Shown in pieces: positions 1 to 7,219 of a stretch of DNA of 13,898 nucleotides. The stretch's first letter is position 1. Every line of letters begins with the position of its first letter. Both the position numbers and the translations under genes were made by a program. The stretch spans positions 1 through 13,898 of the forward strand of contig CAZHRW010000157.1 in NCBI GenBank assembly GCA_964535025.1. The letters are read 5' to 3'. Origin of the DNA: JAAYZK01 sp964535025. Lineage in GTDB: Bacteria; Planctomycetota; Phycisphaerae; SM23-33; FEN-1343. The notes beneath the pieces were generated by a model, which did no database searches, was not told the origin of the DNA, and was given only the letters and a program-made list of their open reading frames with translations.

Positions 1-1
1 C

Positions 2-454
2 GTGGACGGCACGGTCCGCGACAGCCGTATCCTCGCCGCCGGTCACGTCGGCAACGTCACCGTCGGCGCGATGACCGCCAGCACCCTGTTCGCCGGCTAC
101 GTCGACCCGGCCGACCCGGTCACGGGCCTGCCGGGCACGACCGACATCGGCGACGCCGATATCTTCGACCCGGCCGGACGGCTGAACCTGTTCTTCGTTC
201 GCGGCCTGCGGGACGAGGCGGGCGATGCGGTGGTCAGTTTCGCCGACAGCTACCTCGGCGCCGCCCATGTGGGGGCGATCCACCTGACCTACGCCGACCT
301 CGATCCCGACGGGGACCCCTACGGCGCCACCACCGGCTCGCTCGGCCTGTTCACCTACCACGACGGCACCCGCCCGACCGTCCGCTGGCCCGTCGGCCCC
401 GACGCCGGCCCCCAGCCCGGCGCGATCGATAACCTGCTCATCCGCGTGGTGTGA
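2..454 (+). CDS. C-terminal part of a large exported surface protein (5' end outside the window)
   Basis: About 150 residues are visible and end at a TGA. The gene probably begins upstream: the GTG at position 2 has no visible context and the protein opens in mid-domain. Visible segments such as SRILAAGHVGNVTVG followed by STLFAGY are Gly/Val/Ala-rich with alternating hydrophobic residues, as in beta-helix or beta-roll repeats. The rest is Asp/Gly/Pro-rich (DPAGRLNLFFVRG, DLDPDGDPYG), as in extracellular beta proteins that may bind calcium. No membrane anchor or sorting tail is seen; the chain ends in IDNLLIRVV. From memory, very large repetitive secreted proteins of planctomycetes end in similar modules, but I cannot assign a named family. 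A strong terminator hairpin follows 14 bases after the stop. Coding status is fairly sure; function is unknown. Confidence 0.72.
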   Translation: MDGTVRDSRILAAGHVGNVTVGAMTASTLFAGYVDPADPVTGLPGTTDIGDADIFDPAGRLNLFFVRGLRDEAGDAVVSFADSYLGAAHVGAIHLTYADLDPDGDPYGATTGSLGLFTYHDGTRPTVRWPVGPDAGPQPGAIDNLLIRVV

Positions 455-468
455 TCGGACCTGCCCGA

Positions 469-526
469 GGCGATCGGCCCCGACCCGGCAAGCTGCTGTG
501 CCGGGCGCCCGCCGATCGCCGTTTGT
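469..526 (+). terminator. Rho-independent terminator of the first gene
   Basis: A nested hairpin lies just after the stop codon. The outer stem is an exact 10-bp pairing (469-478 GGCGATCGGC with 511-520 GCCGATCGCC). The inner stem is an exact 7-bp pairing (484-490 CCCGGCA with 499-505 TGCCGGG). The stems are separated by a 5x5 internal loop, and the top loop is 8 bases. GTTTGT follows at once, a short U-rich tail. Position and shape fit an intrinsic terminator for the gene ending at 454. Confidence 0.65.
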
Positions 527-594
527 CCGATCCCCAATGGACGCCAAGCCCGACCACCCACCGGCCGGCAGCCTGGATTGCCCACGAAGCGGGC

Positions 595-622
595 TTGACA
601 GAATCACCTAACGTGTTATACT
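595..622 (+). promoter_or_regulatory. Sigma-70-type promoter of the PEP-CTERM gene
   Basis: A perfect -35 hexamer TTGACA (595-600), a 16-base spacer and a -10 hexamer TATACT (617-622, five of six consensus bases) stand in an otherwise GC-rich gap. Transcription would start near 629-630, giving a leader of about 46 bases before the ATG at 676. It is the best promoter match in the window and lies downstream of the preceding terminator, so the PEP-CTERM gene is probably an independent unit. Confidence 0.75.
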
Positions 623-675
623 GCTTGGGTTGAAGCACGTCGTTGTGCCTGCGACTGATCAGGAAGGAGGAGGCT

Positions 676-1332
676 ATGGTCAGATCAGCAATCGCGTTAG
701 TTGCGTTGCTTGCGTTGGCGCTGTCGGCGTCGGCCGGGATGGTTGTTCGAGATTGGCAGTTCAACACCCCCGGCGACAACGAGGGGTGGACCGCATCCTC
801 GTGGACGGTGAAGAACCTGCACGTCGCGGCGGCCGTCTCGGGGTCCGAGACGGTTCTGACCTGCGAGAATCTGCAGAACCAGGCGGACCCGAAGCTCTAC
901 TGGCCGAGCGATGACATCGCCCTGCCGGCCGGTGCGACGAGTTGGGAATCGCTGACCTATCGCATCCGTCAGATCGGCACCGACGGCGTGACGCCCGTGC
1001 CGTTCGACATCGCCGGCACGATCGCCGTGTACGCCGCCGGCGGTCTTCCCAACATCGCTCCGATCGCCACCGCAACCAACGCGGAGGCAACGCCCCCGGT
1101 GACCGTCGAGGCCCAGGCCGGCGAATGGCTGCTGATCACGTGGGACCTGACAGCCTACGACGGCACCATCAATGGCGGGACCCGCACCGACCCCGTCGGG
1201 GGCACCGTTGCGGACGGCGAGATTCTCGGCAACTTCGAGATCGACTACGTCACGCTGACGGCCGTCCCTGAGCCGGCGACGCTGGCCCTGCTGGCCTGTG
1301 GCGCGCTGGCCCTGCTTCGCAAGCGCCGCTGA
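676..1332 (+). CDS. Exported PEP-CTERM sorting-domain protein
   Basis: A 218-residue exported protein. Residues 1-20 are a signal peptide (MVRSA start, hydrophobic core ALVALLALAL, cleavage near SASA/G). The body (21-195) is rich in Trp, Asp and Thr, with beta-strand patterns typical of a single beta-sandwich domain (NEGWTASSW, LLITWDLTAYDG, FEIDYVTLT). The last 22 residues are a PEP-CTERM signal: Pro-Glu-Pro at 198-200, a hydrophobic segment (LALLACGALALL) and a basic RKRR end. In that family an exosortase recognises the tail and releases or anchors the protein at the cell surface; no exosortase is in this window. The start is set by a very strong ribosome site, AGGAAGGAGGAG, two to three bases before the ATG at 676. 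The frame stays open upstream to a TTG at 643, but that has no such site. The ligand or role of the domain is unknown. Confidence 0.92.
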   Translation: MVRSAIALVALLALALSASAGMVVRDWQFNTPGDNEGWTASSWTVKNLHVAAAVSGSETVLTCENLQNQADPKLYWPSDDIALPAGATSWESLTYRIRQIGTDGVTPVPFDIAGTIAVYAAGGLPNIAPIATATNAEATPPVTVEAQAGEWLLITWDLTAYDGTINGGTRTDPVGGTVADGEILGNFEIDYVTLTAVPEPATLALLACGALALLRKRR

Positions 1333-1345
1333 GCCTCGATGTTGA

Positions 1346-1400
1346 CAACCGGCCGGAAGGGGACGGTCGAACGGGCCATCCCCTTCCCGGCCGTCTGTTG
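1346..1400 (+). terminator. Terminator-like hairpin after the PEP-CTERM gene
   Basis: Fourteen bases after the stop, 1350-1363 (C then GGCCGGAAGGGGA) pairs with 1379-1393 (TCCCCTTCCCGGCC then G), 14 bp with one bulged base. CAAC (1346-1349) can also pair with GTTG (1397-1400) at the base. The loop is 15 bases. The following TCTGTTGTG is only weakly U-rich, so termination is likely but the tail is not canonical. Confidence 0.55.
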
Positions 1401-1904
1401 TGCGCCGACCGTCGGCCGCGCCGTGGTAGGGGGGTCAGCGCTGCGCCGGCACCCGTCGCACCGCCCCCACGCAGCCGGCTCGCTCAGACACCCCGTTTGC
1501 GCCCCAGCGACGACTTCGCAATCCTCAAGACGAACTTCTGACGGTGAGGCGACGGCGACGGGCGGGCAGGGGCAGGCTGAGGCCCTAGGCCGGACGCGTG
1601 CGGCGTGTACGTATCCGTAAGGCGGGCGTGTAAGCGCTTTGGGCGTGCGAGGTACCGGGGGGCCGTACGTTGGGCCGGCCGGTCCCTGCGCGTCCCCGGC
1701 CGTCCCTGTTTGTGCACCGGCGTCCCAGTCGCCCGCCCAGCCGCCGGGCGCCGCGCGGCCCGTGGCCCCGACCCCGGGCGCCTCTGACGGTGGCGCTGTC
1801 AATCCCCTACGGCGTCCTGCGTCTGATTGAGCGGGAGACCTGTCGGTCCATGGGAAGGCCGCTGGAGACGGCCTCATGGCGACGGGGCAGGCGCTGCAGG
1901 ATTC
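1401..1904. other. Gene-free GC-rich gap between convergent genes
   Basis: About 500 bases separate the plus-strand PEP-CTERM gene from the 3' end of the minus-strand asparagine synthase gene. Frames here are open only because GC-rich DNA has few stops: they lack ribosome sites, start in arbitrary places and give Arg/Pro/Ala-rich translations without recognisable domains. Apart from the hairpin at 1848-1879, I see no RNA gene, repeat or promoter that I can support. Confidence 0.6.
1848..1879 (-). terminator. Candidate terminator of the gltS-hydrolase-asnB operon
   Basis: The stem pairs CCATG (1848-1852) with CATGG (1875-1879) and AGGCCG (1856-1861) with CGGCCT (1869-1874): 11 bp with a 3-base bulge and a 7-base loop. 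It lies 26 bases beyond the asnB stop in the direction of transcription. No U-run follows on the minus strand, so this rests on position and stem strength only. Confidence 0.4.
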
Positions 1905-3800
1905 CTACCGGGCGGCTTCCATCGCCCACCACCGCCCCAGGCACAGCAGCGCCCACAGGCGGTGGCGATGGTCGGCTCGGCCGCGGACGTGCTGGTCGAT
2001 GAGCCGTTCCACCGCGGTGCGCTTCAGCCAGCCGGCGTCGATAAAGGCCTGGTCGAGCAGCGTCTCTCTTAGTGTCCCCAAAAGTGGTCCGCTCAGCCAC
2101 GCATCCAGCGGCACGCCGAAGCCCGCCTTGGGACGTTCGAAGACCCCCGCCGGCAGGCGGTCGGCAAAGGCCCGCACGAGGATCCGCTTGCCGCGACGGC
2201 GGTCGACCTTCAGCGCGTCCGGCAGGGACAGGCCCAGCTCGATGACGGGGTGGTCGAGGAAGGGGCTGCGCAGCTCCAGGCCATGAGCCATGGAGGCGAT
2301 GTCGGCCTTAACCAGCAGATCATCAGGGAGATACGTCAGGACGTCGTGCCGCTGGGCGGCCAGCAGGTCGCTGTCGCAGTCGGCGGCGACGAACAAATCC
2401 TCGAACCAGCGGCGCCCGGCCGCCGGGTCGGCGGCGCCGGCGAGGTCGTCGGTGAGCAACTCGGCCAGGGCCGGCGCCGTAAGTAGCGTCCTGTACGACT
2501 CATAGCGCAAGGCCGCCGGGGCGTCCAGCCCCGCGGCGAAGCGGGCGAACCGCCGGGCGGGGCTCTTCTCATCCCGCGAGGCGAAGCTGTCGACGAGCAT
2601 CCCCCCGGCCGTCATCACCATCGCCTTCAGCGGCGAGATGTGCTCGGCCAGCCACATCGCCCGGTGGCGGTCGTAGCCGGCGAAGGCCTCGTCGCCGCCG
2701 TCGCCGACCAGGGCTACGGTCACCCGTTGGCGGACGGCGCGACATAACATCCACAGCGGCAAGGCGCTGGAGTCGCCGAACGGCTCGTCGTACTGGGCGA
2801 CCAGCGCATCGAGCAGCCCCGCGGCGTCGGGGTCGATCAGCAGCTCGGTGTGCGTCGTGCCCAGGTGGGCGGCGACCTCGCGGGCGAAGGGGCGCTCGTC
2901 GAAACGCTGGTCGGCGAAGCCCGCGCTGAAGGTGCGGACCGCGGCCGGATCGCCTGCCGCATCGCACATCAGGGCCACGACGATGCTCGAATCGATGCCG
3001 CCGCTAAGTAACGCTCCGACAGGTACATCCGCGACGAGCCGCTTGGCAACCGCGCTGCGGACCGCCTCGCGGACAGCCTCGACGGCCTGCTCGTCGGCCA
3101 CCTGGGCAACGGCCGCCGGGGGCGACCACCACCGCCGCGGCTCGGCGTCACGGCCGGCGCCGAAGGTGAGGTGACTGGCGGGGGGCAGCTTGCGGATGCC
3201 CTGCCAGATCGTCCGCGGAGCGGGGATGTAACCCATTGTCAGATAATGTATAAGCGACGTCGGGTCGACGGGGCCGCCGCCGGCCGGATGGGCGCGCAGC
3301 GCCTTGGCCTCACTGGCGAACAGGACCCCGTCGCCGGTCACGGCGTACCACAGGGGCTTGACGCCCAGGCGGTCGCGCACCAGGTGCAGGCAACCCTCGC
3401 GCCCATCGTAGATTACGGCGGCGAACATCCCCTCCAGCCGCCCGAGCATCCCCAGCCCGTGGCGGATGTACATCGCCAGCAGGACCTCCGTGTCGCCGGC
3501 GGTGCGGAACCGTTCACCCTGGCGCTCCAGCTCGCTCCGCAGGGCGCGGAAGTTGTAAATCTCGCCATTAAAAGCGAGTGTGACGGGCACGTCGGGGTGG
3601 GTCATCGGCTGGCGGGAGCGGTCGGGGGCGATGACACACAGGCGGCGAAAGCCGATCGCGCAGCGCCCGTCGGCCGAGAGGAAGCGGCCGTCCTGGTCGG
3701 GTCCGCGGTGAACGAGCCGCTCGGCCATGGCCGCGGCCTGATCGACATCGGCCCGGCCGTCGGCGTCGCGCGCCAGCCACTGCCCGGCGAATCCGCACAC
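1905..3800 (-). CDS. asnB: Asparagine synthase (glutamine-hydrolysing), AsnB type
   Basis: A 631-residue enzyme that makes asparagine from aspartate, ATP and glutamine in the cytosol. The N-terminal class-II glutamine amidotransferase domain (about 1-200) has catalytic Cys2 (MCGFAG), RGPD at 32-35, NGEIYN at 78-83, GDTE at 102-105 and RDRLGVKPL at 142-150. The synthase domain carries the ATP-pyrophosphatase loop SGGIDS at 266-271, VGDGGDEAFAGYDRH, KADIASMAHGLELRSPFLD and RPKAGFGVPL. The length matches Bacillus-type AsnB (about 630). The start is a GTG at 3800: it puts Cys at position 2 as the family requires, and AGAAAGG lies 8 bases upstream. An in-frame extension upstream would overlap the preceding gene and lacks family sequence. 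It is the last gene of a three-gene unit, 16 bases after the hydrolase stop. Some AsnB relatives act in surface-polysaccharide or exosortase-linked loci; nothing here shows that, and biosynthetic AsnB is the simpler reading. Confidence 0.95.
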   Translation of the reverse strand: MCGFAGQWLARDADGRADVDQAAAMAERLVHRGPDQDGRFLSADGRCAIGFRRLCVIAPDRSRQPMTHPDVPVTLAFNGEIYNFRALRSELERQGERFRTAGDTEVLLAMYIRHGLGMLGRLEGMFAAVIYDGREGCLHLVRDRLGVKPLWYAVTGDGVLFASEAKALRAHPAGGGPVDPTSLIHYLTMGYIPAPRTIWQGIRKLPPASHLTFGAGRDAEPRRWWSPPAAVAQVADEQAVEAVREAVRSAVAKRLVADVPVGALLSGGIDSSIVVALMCDAAGDPAAVRTFSAGFADQRFDERPFAREVAAHLGTTHTELLIDPDAAGLLDALVAQYDEPFGDSSALPLWMLCRAVRQRVTVALVGDGGDEAFAGYDRHRAMWLAEHISPLKAMVMTAGGMLVDSFASRDEKSPARRFARFAAGLDAPAALRYESYRTLLTAPALAELLTDDLAGAADPAAGRRWFEDLFVAADCDSDLLAAQRHDVLTYLPDDLLVKADIASMAHGLELRSPFLDHPVIELGLSLPDALKVDRRRGKRILVRAFADRLPAGVFERPKAGFGVPLDAWLSGPLLGTLRETLLDQAFIDAGWLKRTAVERLIDQHVRGRADHRHRLWALLCLGRWWAMEAAR

Positions 3801-3816
3801 GTAACAAACCTTTCTG

Positions 3817-4611
3817 TCAGAGGTTAGATTCAGACGCGGCCGGGCGGAACCGCGCCGGCAGGTGGTCGGACCACAGGTCCCAGGCATACTCCGGGTGCCG
3901 CCAGTGTCCGCCCGGCACCCGGTACAGCTCGGCGTTGACCACGCCGTGCTCGCCAAGCCAGCGGTAGGCGGCCCGCGACTGGCTGGGGATGATCAGCAGG
4001 TCGGCCCCGCCGTAGTAGATGATCACGTGGAGGCGCTGCAGTTCGGGCGTGACCCGGACGTGCTCGAAGATCCCGCTGTCGCAGTTGGCGGCGCGGGCGA
4101 CGAGGGCGTGGAACAGGGACGGATTTCGTAAGCCCGTGTAATACATGGGGTAACCGCCGGCGGAGAAGCCCGTCAGCAGGACGAGCCGCTTGCCGGTTTC
4201 CCCCGCGCGGGCGATGCGGTAGCGGCCGGCGACATCCCGCAGGACGTTGAGGATGGTCTGCTCATCCCGGGCCAGGTCCGAGTACCACAGCGGGGGGATC
4301 CGCGGGAGGATCCCCTGGACGCTCCGCAGCGGCGGGGCGGCGACGATGAAGCCGTGCTTCTCGGCAAGGCTTTTCCACTCCCGGACTTGCGCCGAAGCGC
4401 TGTCGAAGCCGTGCGTCCCGTGCAGCGTGATCACCAGCGGCATCGGCTCCGAGGGCCGGTACGTGCTGGGCACGTAAAGCCAGTACGCCTCGTCGCTGAG
4501 CTCGTCGGCCACGAGCCGCTGATCGACGGGCGTGTCCTGCGGCTGCACCACGGGACACCCGGCCAGGAGCGGCAAACCCATGACAAAAAAGCACTTAAGG
4601 CACCAGCGCAT
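3817..4611 (-). CDS. Lipoprotein alpha/beta hydrolase, polyhydroxybutyrate-depolymerase/esterase-like
   Basis: A 264-residue lipoprotein. Residues 1-19 are a lipoprotein signal (MRWCLKCFF..., lipobox LLAGC with the lipidated Cys at 19), placing it on a membrane facing the periplasm. The alpha/beta-hydrolase core has the oxyanion segment ITLHGTHG (61-68), the nucleophile elbow GFSAGG with Ser150, an acid candidate in YYGGADLL (Asp204) and the catalytic His in PGGHW (His236), in the usual order. The arrangement resembles extracellular PHB-depolymerase/feruloyl-esterase (LpqC-like) proteins; the substrate cannot be read from the sequence. The start at 4611 is set by AGGAAGGAG four bases upstream and by the signal sequence. 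A longer in-frame start at 4677 would run into the preceding gene and bury the signal. It lies 37 bases after the symporter and 16 before asnB, probably co-transcribed. Confidence 0.86.
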   Translation of the reverse strand: MRWCLKCFFVMGLPLLAGCPVVQPQDTPVDQRLVADELSDEAYWLYVPSTYRPSEPMPLVITLHGTHGFDSASAQVREWKSLAEKHGFIVAAPPLRSVQGILPRIPPLWYSDLARDEQTILNVLRDVAGRYRIARAGETGKRLVLLTGFSAGGYPMYYTGLRNPSLFHALVARAANCDSGIFEHVRVTPELQRLHVIIYYGGADLLIIPSQSRAAYRWLGEHGVVNAELYRVPGGHWRHPEYAWDLWSDHLPARFRPAASESNL

Positions 4612-4648
4612 CAAGCTCCTTCCTCTCAGCGAGGCCCATCGGTTTATC

Positions 4649-6040
4649 TTACGCCCGCCGATGTCGCTTGGATCCAAACAGCACGACCAGCCAGATCACC
4701 ATGGCCCCGCCGGCGATCGCCAGCACCGGCCAGCCGCCCCACAACGCCAAAAGCGGGATGGCGGTGCTCGTCCATAACCCCCCGCCCATAAAGGGTTCAT
4801 GTATCATCTGCTTGGCGGCGAATGCCTCGGCGGCCGGCGTCTCGTAGTCCGGATCGACCACCCGCAGCAGCAGCAGACCCGTCGCCGTCACGCCCATCGA
4901 CTGGCCCATCTCGGCGATGGATCGCTCGAACCACGCATCCGGCAGCAGCCGGCGGGCCAGGATGACCACGCAGAACACGTTCCAGCCGATCCCCGCGGCG
5001 ATGAGCAACGCGAACGGCAACAGCAGCCCGGCGACCGCCTCGACGCGGATGGTGGCGATGGCGGCGACGACCAGGAAGTCCAGTGCTGTGCCCTGGATAC
5101 GTGTCATCATCGCCTCGTCGATCAGCCGGTGGCGGTCGAACCGCTGCTCGAGGACCTGGATGAGCAGCCCGCCGATCATGCACAGCGGGAACGTCGGGAA
5201 GGGCTTGATCATCTTGTACAGCGTGGTGGCCTTGACCTGCTCGGCCGACAACTCGCCGTGCAGTGTCCACACGGCGGCCATCATGCCTTCCTTGACGGCC
5301 CAGCCGAAGAGCATCGCCAGGCCGATCACCGCCAGGTGAAGCGTCAACGTCTCTATCGCGTCGGAACTTACGGTAAGCCTGCCGGCCGGGGGGCGGCGGA
5401 GGTGGGGGATGATGCCAGCCTGCTCATCGGCCGAGATGTCGGTGGCGTCGCGGCGCTTGGTGACGTAACCCTTGCGGTAGGCCCAGTTAATGAGAATCAT
5501 CCCCACGAGGATCGCGCTGAGCACCCCGGCGGTCGCGCTGGCCATGGCGAGGTCCTTGCCGGCCTCCCAGCCCAGGTCGGCGAACGTCCCGGCCAGCCCC
5601 GCGGCCGTGCCGTGGCCGCCTTCGAAGCCGACGGGGATCAACCCGCCGAACATCCCCCGGGCGGCCGGGGACAGGCCGGTCAGCATGCCCGTCAGCGCCA
5701 GCAGGACCACGCCGATGCCCACGACGTATTGCCCCCACGCAACCATTTGCCCGTAAGCGAGTTGCGGCCCGGCCGTGCGGAGCAACTGCTTCAGCGACGG
5801 CAGCGTCACGCCCAGGAACAGGCAGGCGAAGACGATGTTGATCAACACCCCGGGCAGCATGTCCCACCCGGCCGTCCAGGTGGCGGCCCAGCGGGCCTCG
5901 CCGGCCAGTCGGATGGCCACCAGGCCGAGCAGTCCTGCGATAACACACGACGGCAAATAGAGTTTCTGCATCAGGCGCACCTTCATCCGCAGCAGGTGGC
6001 CCAACCCCAGCAACAGGCACAGCCCGATAAACGATTCCAT
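4649..6040 (-). CDS. gltS: Sodium/glutamate symporter, GltS (ESS) family
   Basis: A 463-residue polytopic inner-membrane carrier, probably Na+-driven uptake of glutamate or a related dicarboxylic amino acid. It has two halves of several hydrophobic helices each. The first half holds the family signature GGHGTA at 141-146 (within FEGGHGTAAGLAG). The second holds the matching reentrant-loop segment GQSMGVTATG at 379-388, followed by LLLLRVVDPD. A hydrophilic, charged loop at about 187-227 (RKGYVTKRRDATDIS...) joins the halves. It is somewhat longer than E. coli GltS (about 401), mainly through this loop and the C-terminal helices. The start at 6040 has GGAGAGG five bases upstream; an in-frame ATG 51 bases earlier lacks a ribosome site and adds a non-hydrophobic extension. 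It is the first gene of the minus-strand unit with the hydrolase and asnB. Ion and substrate specificity are inferred from the family. Confidence 0.9.
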   Translation of the reverse strand: MESFIGLCLLLGLGHLLRMKVRLMQKLYLPSCVIAGLLGLVAIRLAGEARWAATWTAGWDMLPGVLINIVFACLFLGVTLPSLKQLLRTAGPQLAYGQMVAWGQYVVGIGVVLLALTGMLTGLSPAARGMFGGLIPVGFEGGHGTAAGLAGTFADLGWEAGKDLAMASATAGVLSAILVGMILINWAYRKGYVTKRRDATDISADEQAGIIPHLRRPPAGRLTVSSDAIETLTLHLAVIGLAMLFGWAVKEGMMAAVWTLHGELSAEQVKATTLYKMIKPFPTFPLCMIGGLLIQVLEQRFDRHRLIDEAMMTRIQGTALDFLVVAAIATIRVEAVAGLLLPFALLIAAGIGWNVFCVVILARRLLPDAWFERSIAEMGQSMGVTATGLLLLRVVDPDYETPAAEAFAAKQMIHEPFMGGGLWTSTAIPLLALWGGWPVLAIAGGAMVIWLVVLFGSKRHRRA

Positions 6041-6086
6041 GGCGGCCTCTCCGCATCCGGTCCCCGGGACCTTCACGTGCACCGGG

Positions 6087-6115
6087 AGCATACACGGGCG
6101 AACTCACCGGCACAA
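6087..6115 (-). promoter_or_regulatory. Candidate promoter of the gltS operon
   Basis: On the minus strand TTGTGC (6115-6110), a 17-base spacer and TATGCT (6092-6087) precede gltS. Transcription would start near 6080, about 40 bases before the ATG at 6040. The match to consensus is partial (3/6 and 4/6), but the spacing is ideal, and the same -35 hexamer with the same spacing occurs before the zinc-ribbon gene. Confidence 0.42.
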
Positions 6116-6241
6116 GCCGCCGCCGGCGTCGACGGGGGCCGGCAGGACGGCCGCATCACGCGCTATGGCCGTCCCAGCGCCGTCGCGGCGTCCCGCCGAC
6201 GGCCCCCGAAGGTCGCAAGTTCGCCCAGGCACAGCCCCTGT

Positions 6242-6460
6242 CGATACAGGGACGGTATACACCAAAAACCCTGGCGGTTTTGCCCCTCCGAGGACGGCAT
6301 AAAACCCGAATAATCCGGTAAATTACCCAGTTTAAACGGCATAAAACCCGAATTCTCCGAATAATCCGAATTCTCAAAACCCCCAGCCTGTGCAGCTTGC
6401 CCACCTTAACGAGCCAATCGCCCGAATCGCGGGTTTTTGGCGTATTCCGTCCCTACATAG
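6242..6460. repeat. Inverted-repeat-bounded element, 219 bases
   Basis: Two 30-base arms, 6242-6271 and 6431-6460, are reverse complements at 25 of 30 positions by hand count. Each reads GGGTTTTTGG(T/C)GTAT(A/T)CCGTCCCT on one strand or the other. They enclose about 160 bases of relatively AT-rich DNA with internal direct repeats (6294-6352). No transposase is present and no target-site duplication was found around the arms. It may be a non-autonomous mobile element, or two copies of an interspersed repeat in opposite orientation. The gap downstream (6461-7219) holds only the AT-rich island and the 9-base repeat listed separately. Confidence 0.6.
6294..6377. repeat. Short direct repeats inside the inverted-repeat element
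   Basis: A 17-base sequence, ACGGCATAAAACCCGAA, occurs exactly twice (6294-6310 and 6336-6352). CCGAATAATCCG occurs at 6307-6318 and 6357-6368, and CCGAATTCTC at 6348-6357 and 6366-6375. The units are therefore shuffled rather than one clean tandem. GC is about 40% by hand count (24 of 60 in 6301-6360), far below the genes. Confidence 0.7.
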
Positions 6461-6540
6461 ATGCGCGCGCGCGGCATCCCCCCCAGCCCCCGCAACCTGC
6501 GCTGCTTGCGCAGAGCGCCCTGTTTGACAGACCCGTCCGG

Positions 6541-6860
6541 AACGGTCACCCGGCTGAAGATTATTCACGCGTGGATAAACAATATTAATCGCGGGTGTCA
6601 GCTTATTGCCACAGAGCGTAAGAAAGTGAAACCAGAGCTTTACTTTGTGATGCGTTCGATTCACTTTCTCCGCCGGCGTTTCGGCCTCCGGCTGGACGGC
6701 TGAAGGGCTGGATCAGAAAATACAGTGCGAGCTTCATATTATTACAGGACCATGCCACACAATTAAGTGCAGCGTAAACATCATTGACCCAAAGCGTCAT
6801 TATATTCATAGATCCTGTTATTTCCTTCAAATGCCATGAGCATCGCTATAATAGCACATG
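6541..6860. other. AT-rich gene-free island
   Basis: Hand counts give 28/60, 26/60, 25/60 and 22/60 G+C for 6541-6600, 6601-6660, 6721-6780 and 6781-6840, against about 70% in neighbouring genes. It contains an exact 10-base inverted repeat (AGAAAGTGAA at 6621-6630, TTCACTTTCT at 6660-6669) and a perfect TATAAT at 6847-6852 without a convincing -35. Open frames on either strand are short and have no family signature. It could be a remnant of foreign DNA, a regulatory region or an unrecognised RNA. The following stretch to 7219 is GC-rich with no gene I can support. Confidence 0.5.
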
Positions 6861-7131
6861 CGCCTGTCCCGTCGCATGGCCTGGTGCGGCCGCCGTGGTG
6901 GCGGGGGCGGCGGCGTCTGTCCGACGCGCCGGGAGCCTCGGACCGGCCGGACCGGTCCGACGGGGCGGAGCGGTCGGACGGCGGAGCAGGCGGCATAAGG
7001 GGACGGGCAAGGTGACGCCGTCCCCAGCGGCCGACCGCGGCGGCGGGCGGCGGAGGGTCGAGCGGTGCGCGTGAGCCAGTCGCGCCCCCGCTTCACAGCC
7101 GGAGCTGTGGCGCGGGGCGAGCGGGCCGGCC

Positions 7132-7167
7132 GATCGGACCGATCGGACGGATCAGACGGATCAGACG
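7132..7167. repeat. 9-base tandem repeat, four copies
   Basis: Four head-to-tail 9-mers: GATCGGACC, GATCGGACG, GATCAGACG, GATCAGACG. A degenerate set of the same motif in opposite orientation lies at 13413-13439. It lies about 50 bases beyond the serpin stop and is probably a simple-sequence repeat. Confidence 0.7.
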
Positions 7168-7219
7168 AATCATGGACCCGGCGGGCGGCGCGGCCGGTTG
7201 GACGGCGGCGCGGTCAACC

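Noticed and set aside
1788..1808. Similarity between 1788-1808 and 7201-7221 (GACGGTGGCGCTGTCAA versus GACGGCGGCGCGGTCAA)
   Set aside because: Both lie near 3' ends of minus-strand genes, but the match is short, the second copy overlaps the serpin stop codon, and such GC-rich 20-mers can match by chance.
1905..3800. AsnB as part of an exosortase-linked polysaccharide locus with the PEP-CTERM gene
   Set aside because: The PEP-CTERM gene is convergent with asnB and separated by a gap with terminators, and no glycosyltransferase or exosortase is nearby. Proximity alone is not evidence.
4799..6313. Long plus-strand open frame (about 504 codons) opposite gltS
   Set aside because: Its translation is Gln/His/Arg/Gly-rich without a domain, has no ribosome site, and lies antisense to a clear GltS-family protein. 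It is a by-product of GC-rich codon use.
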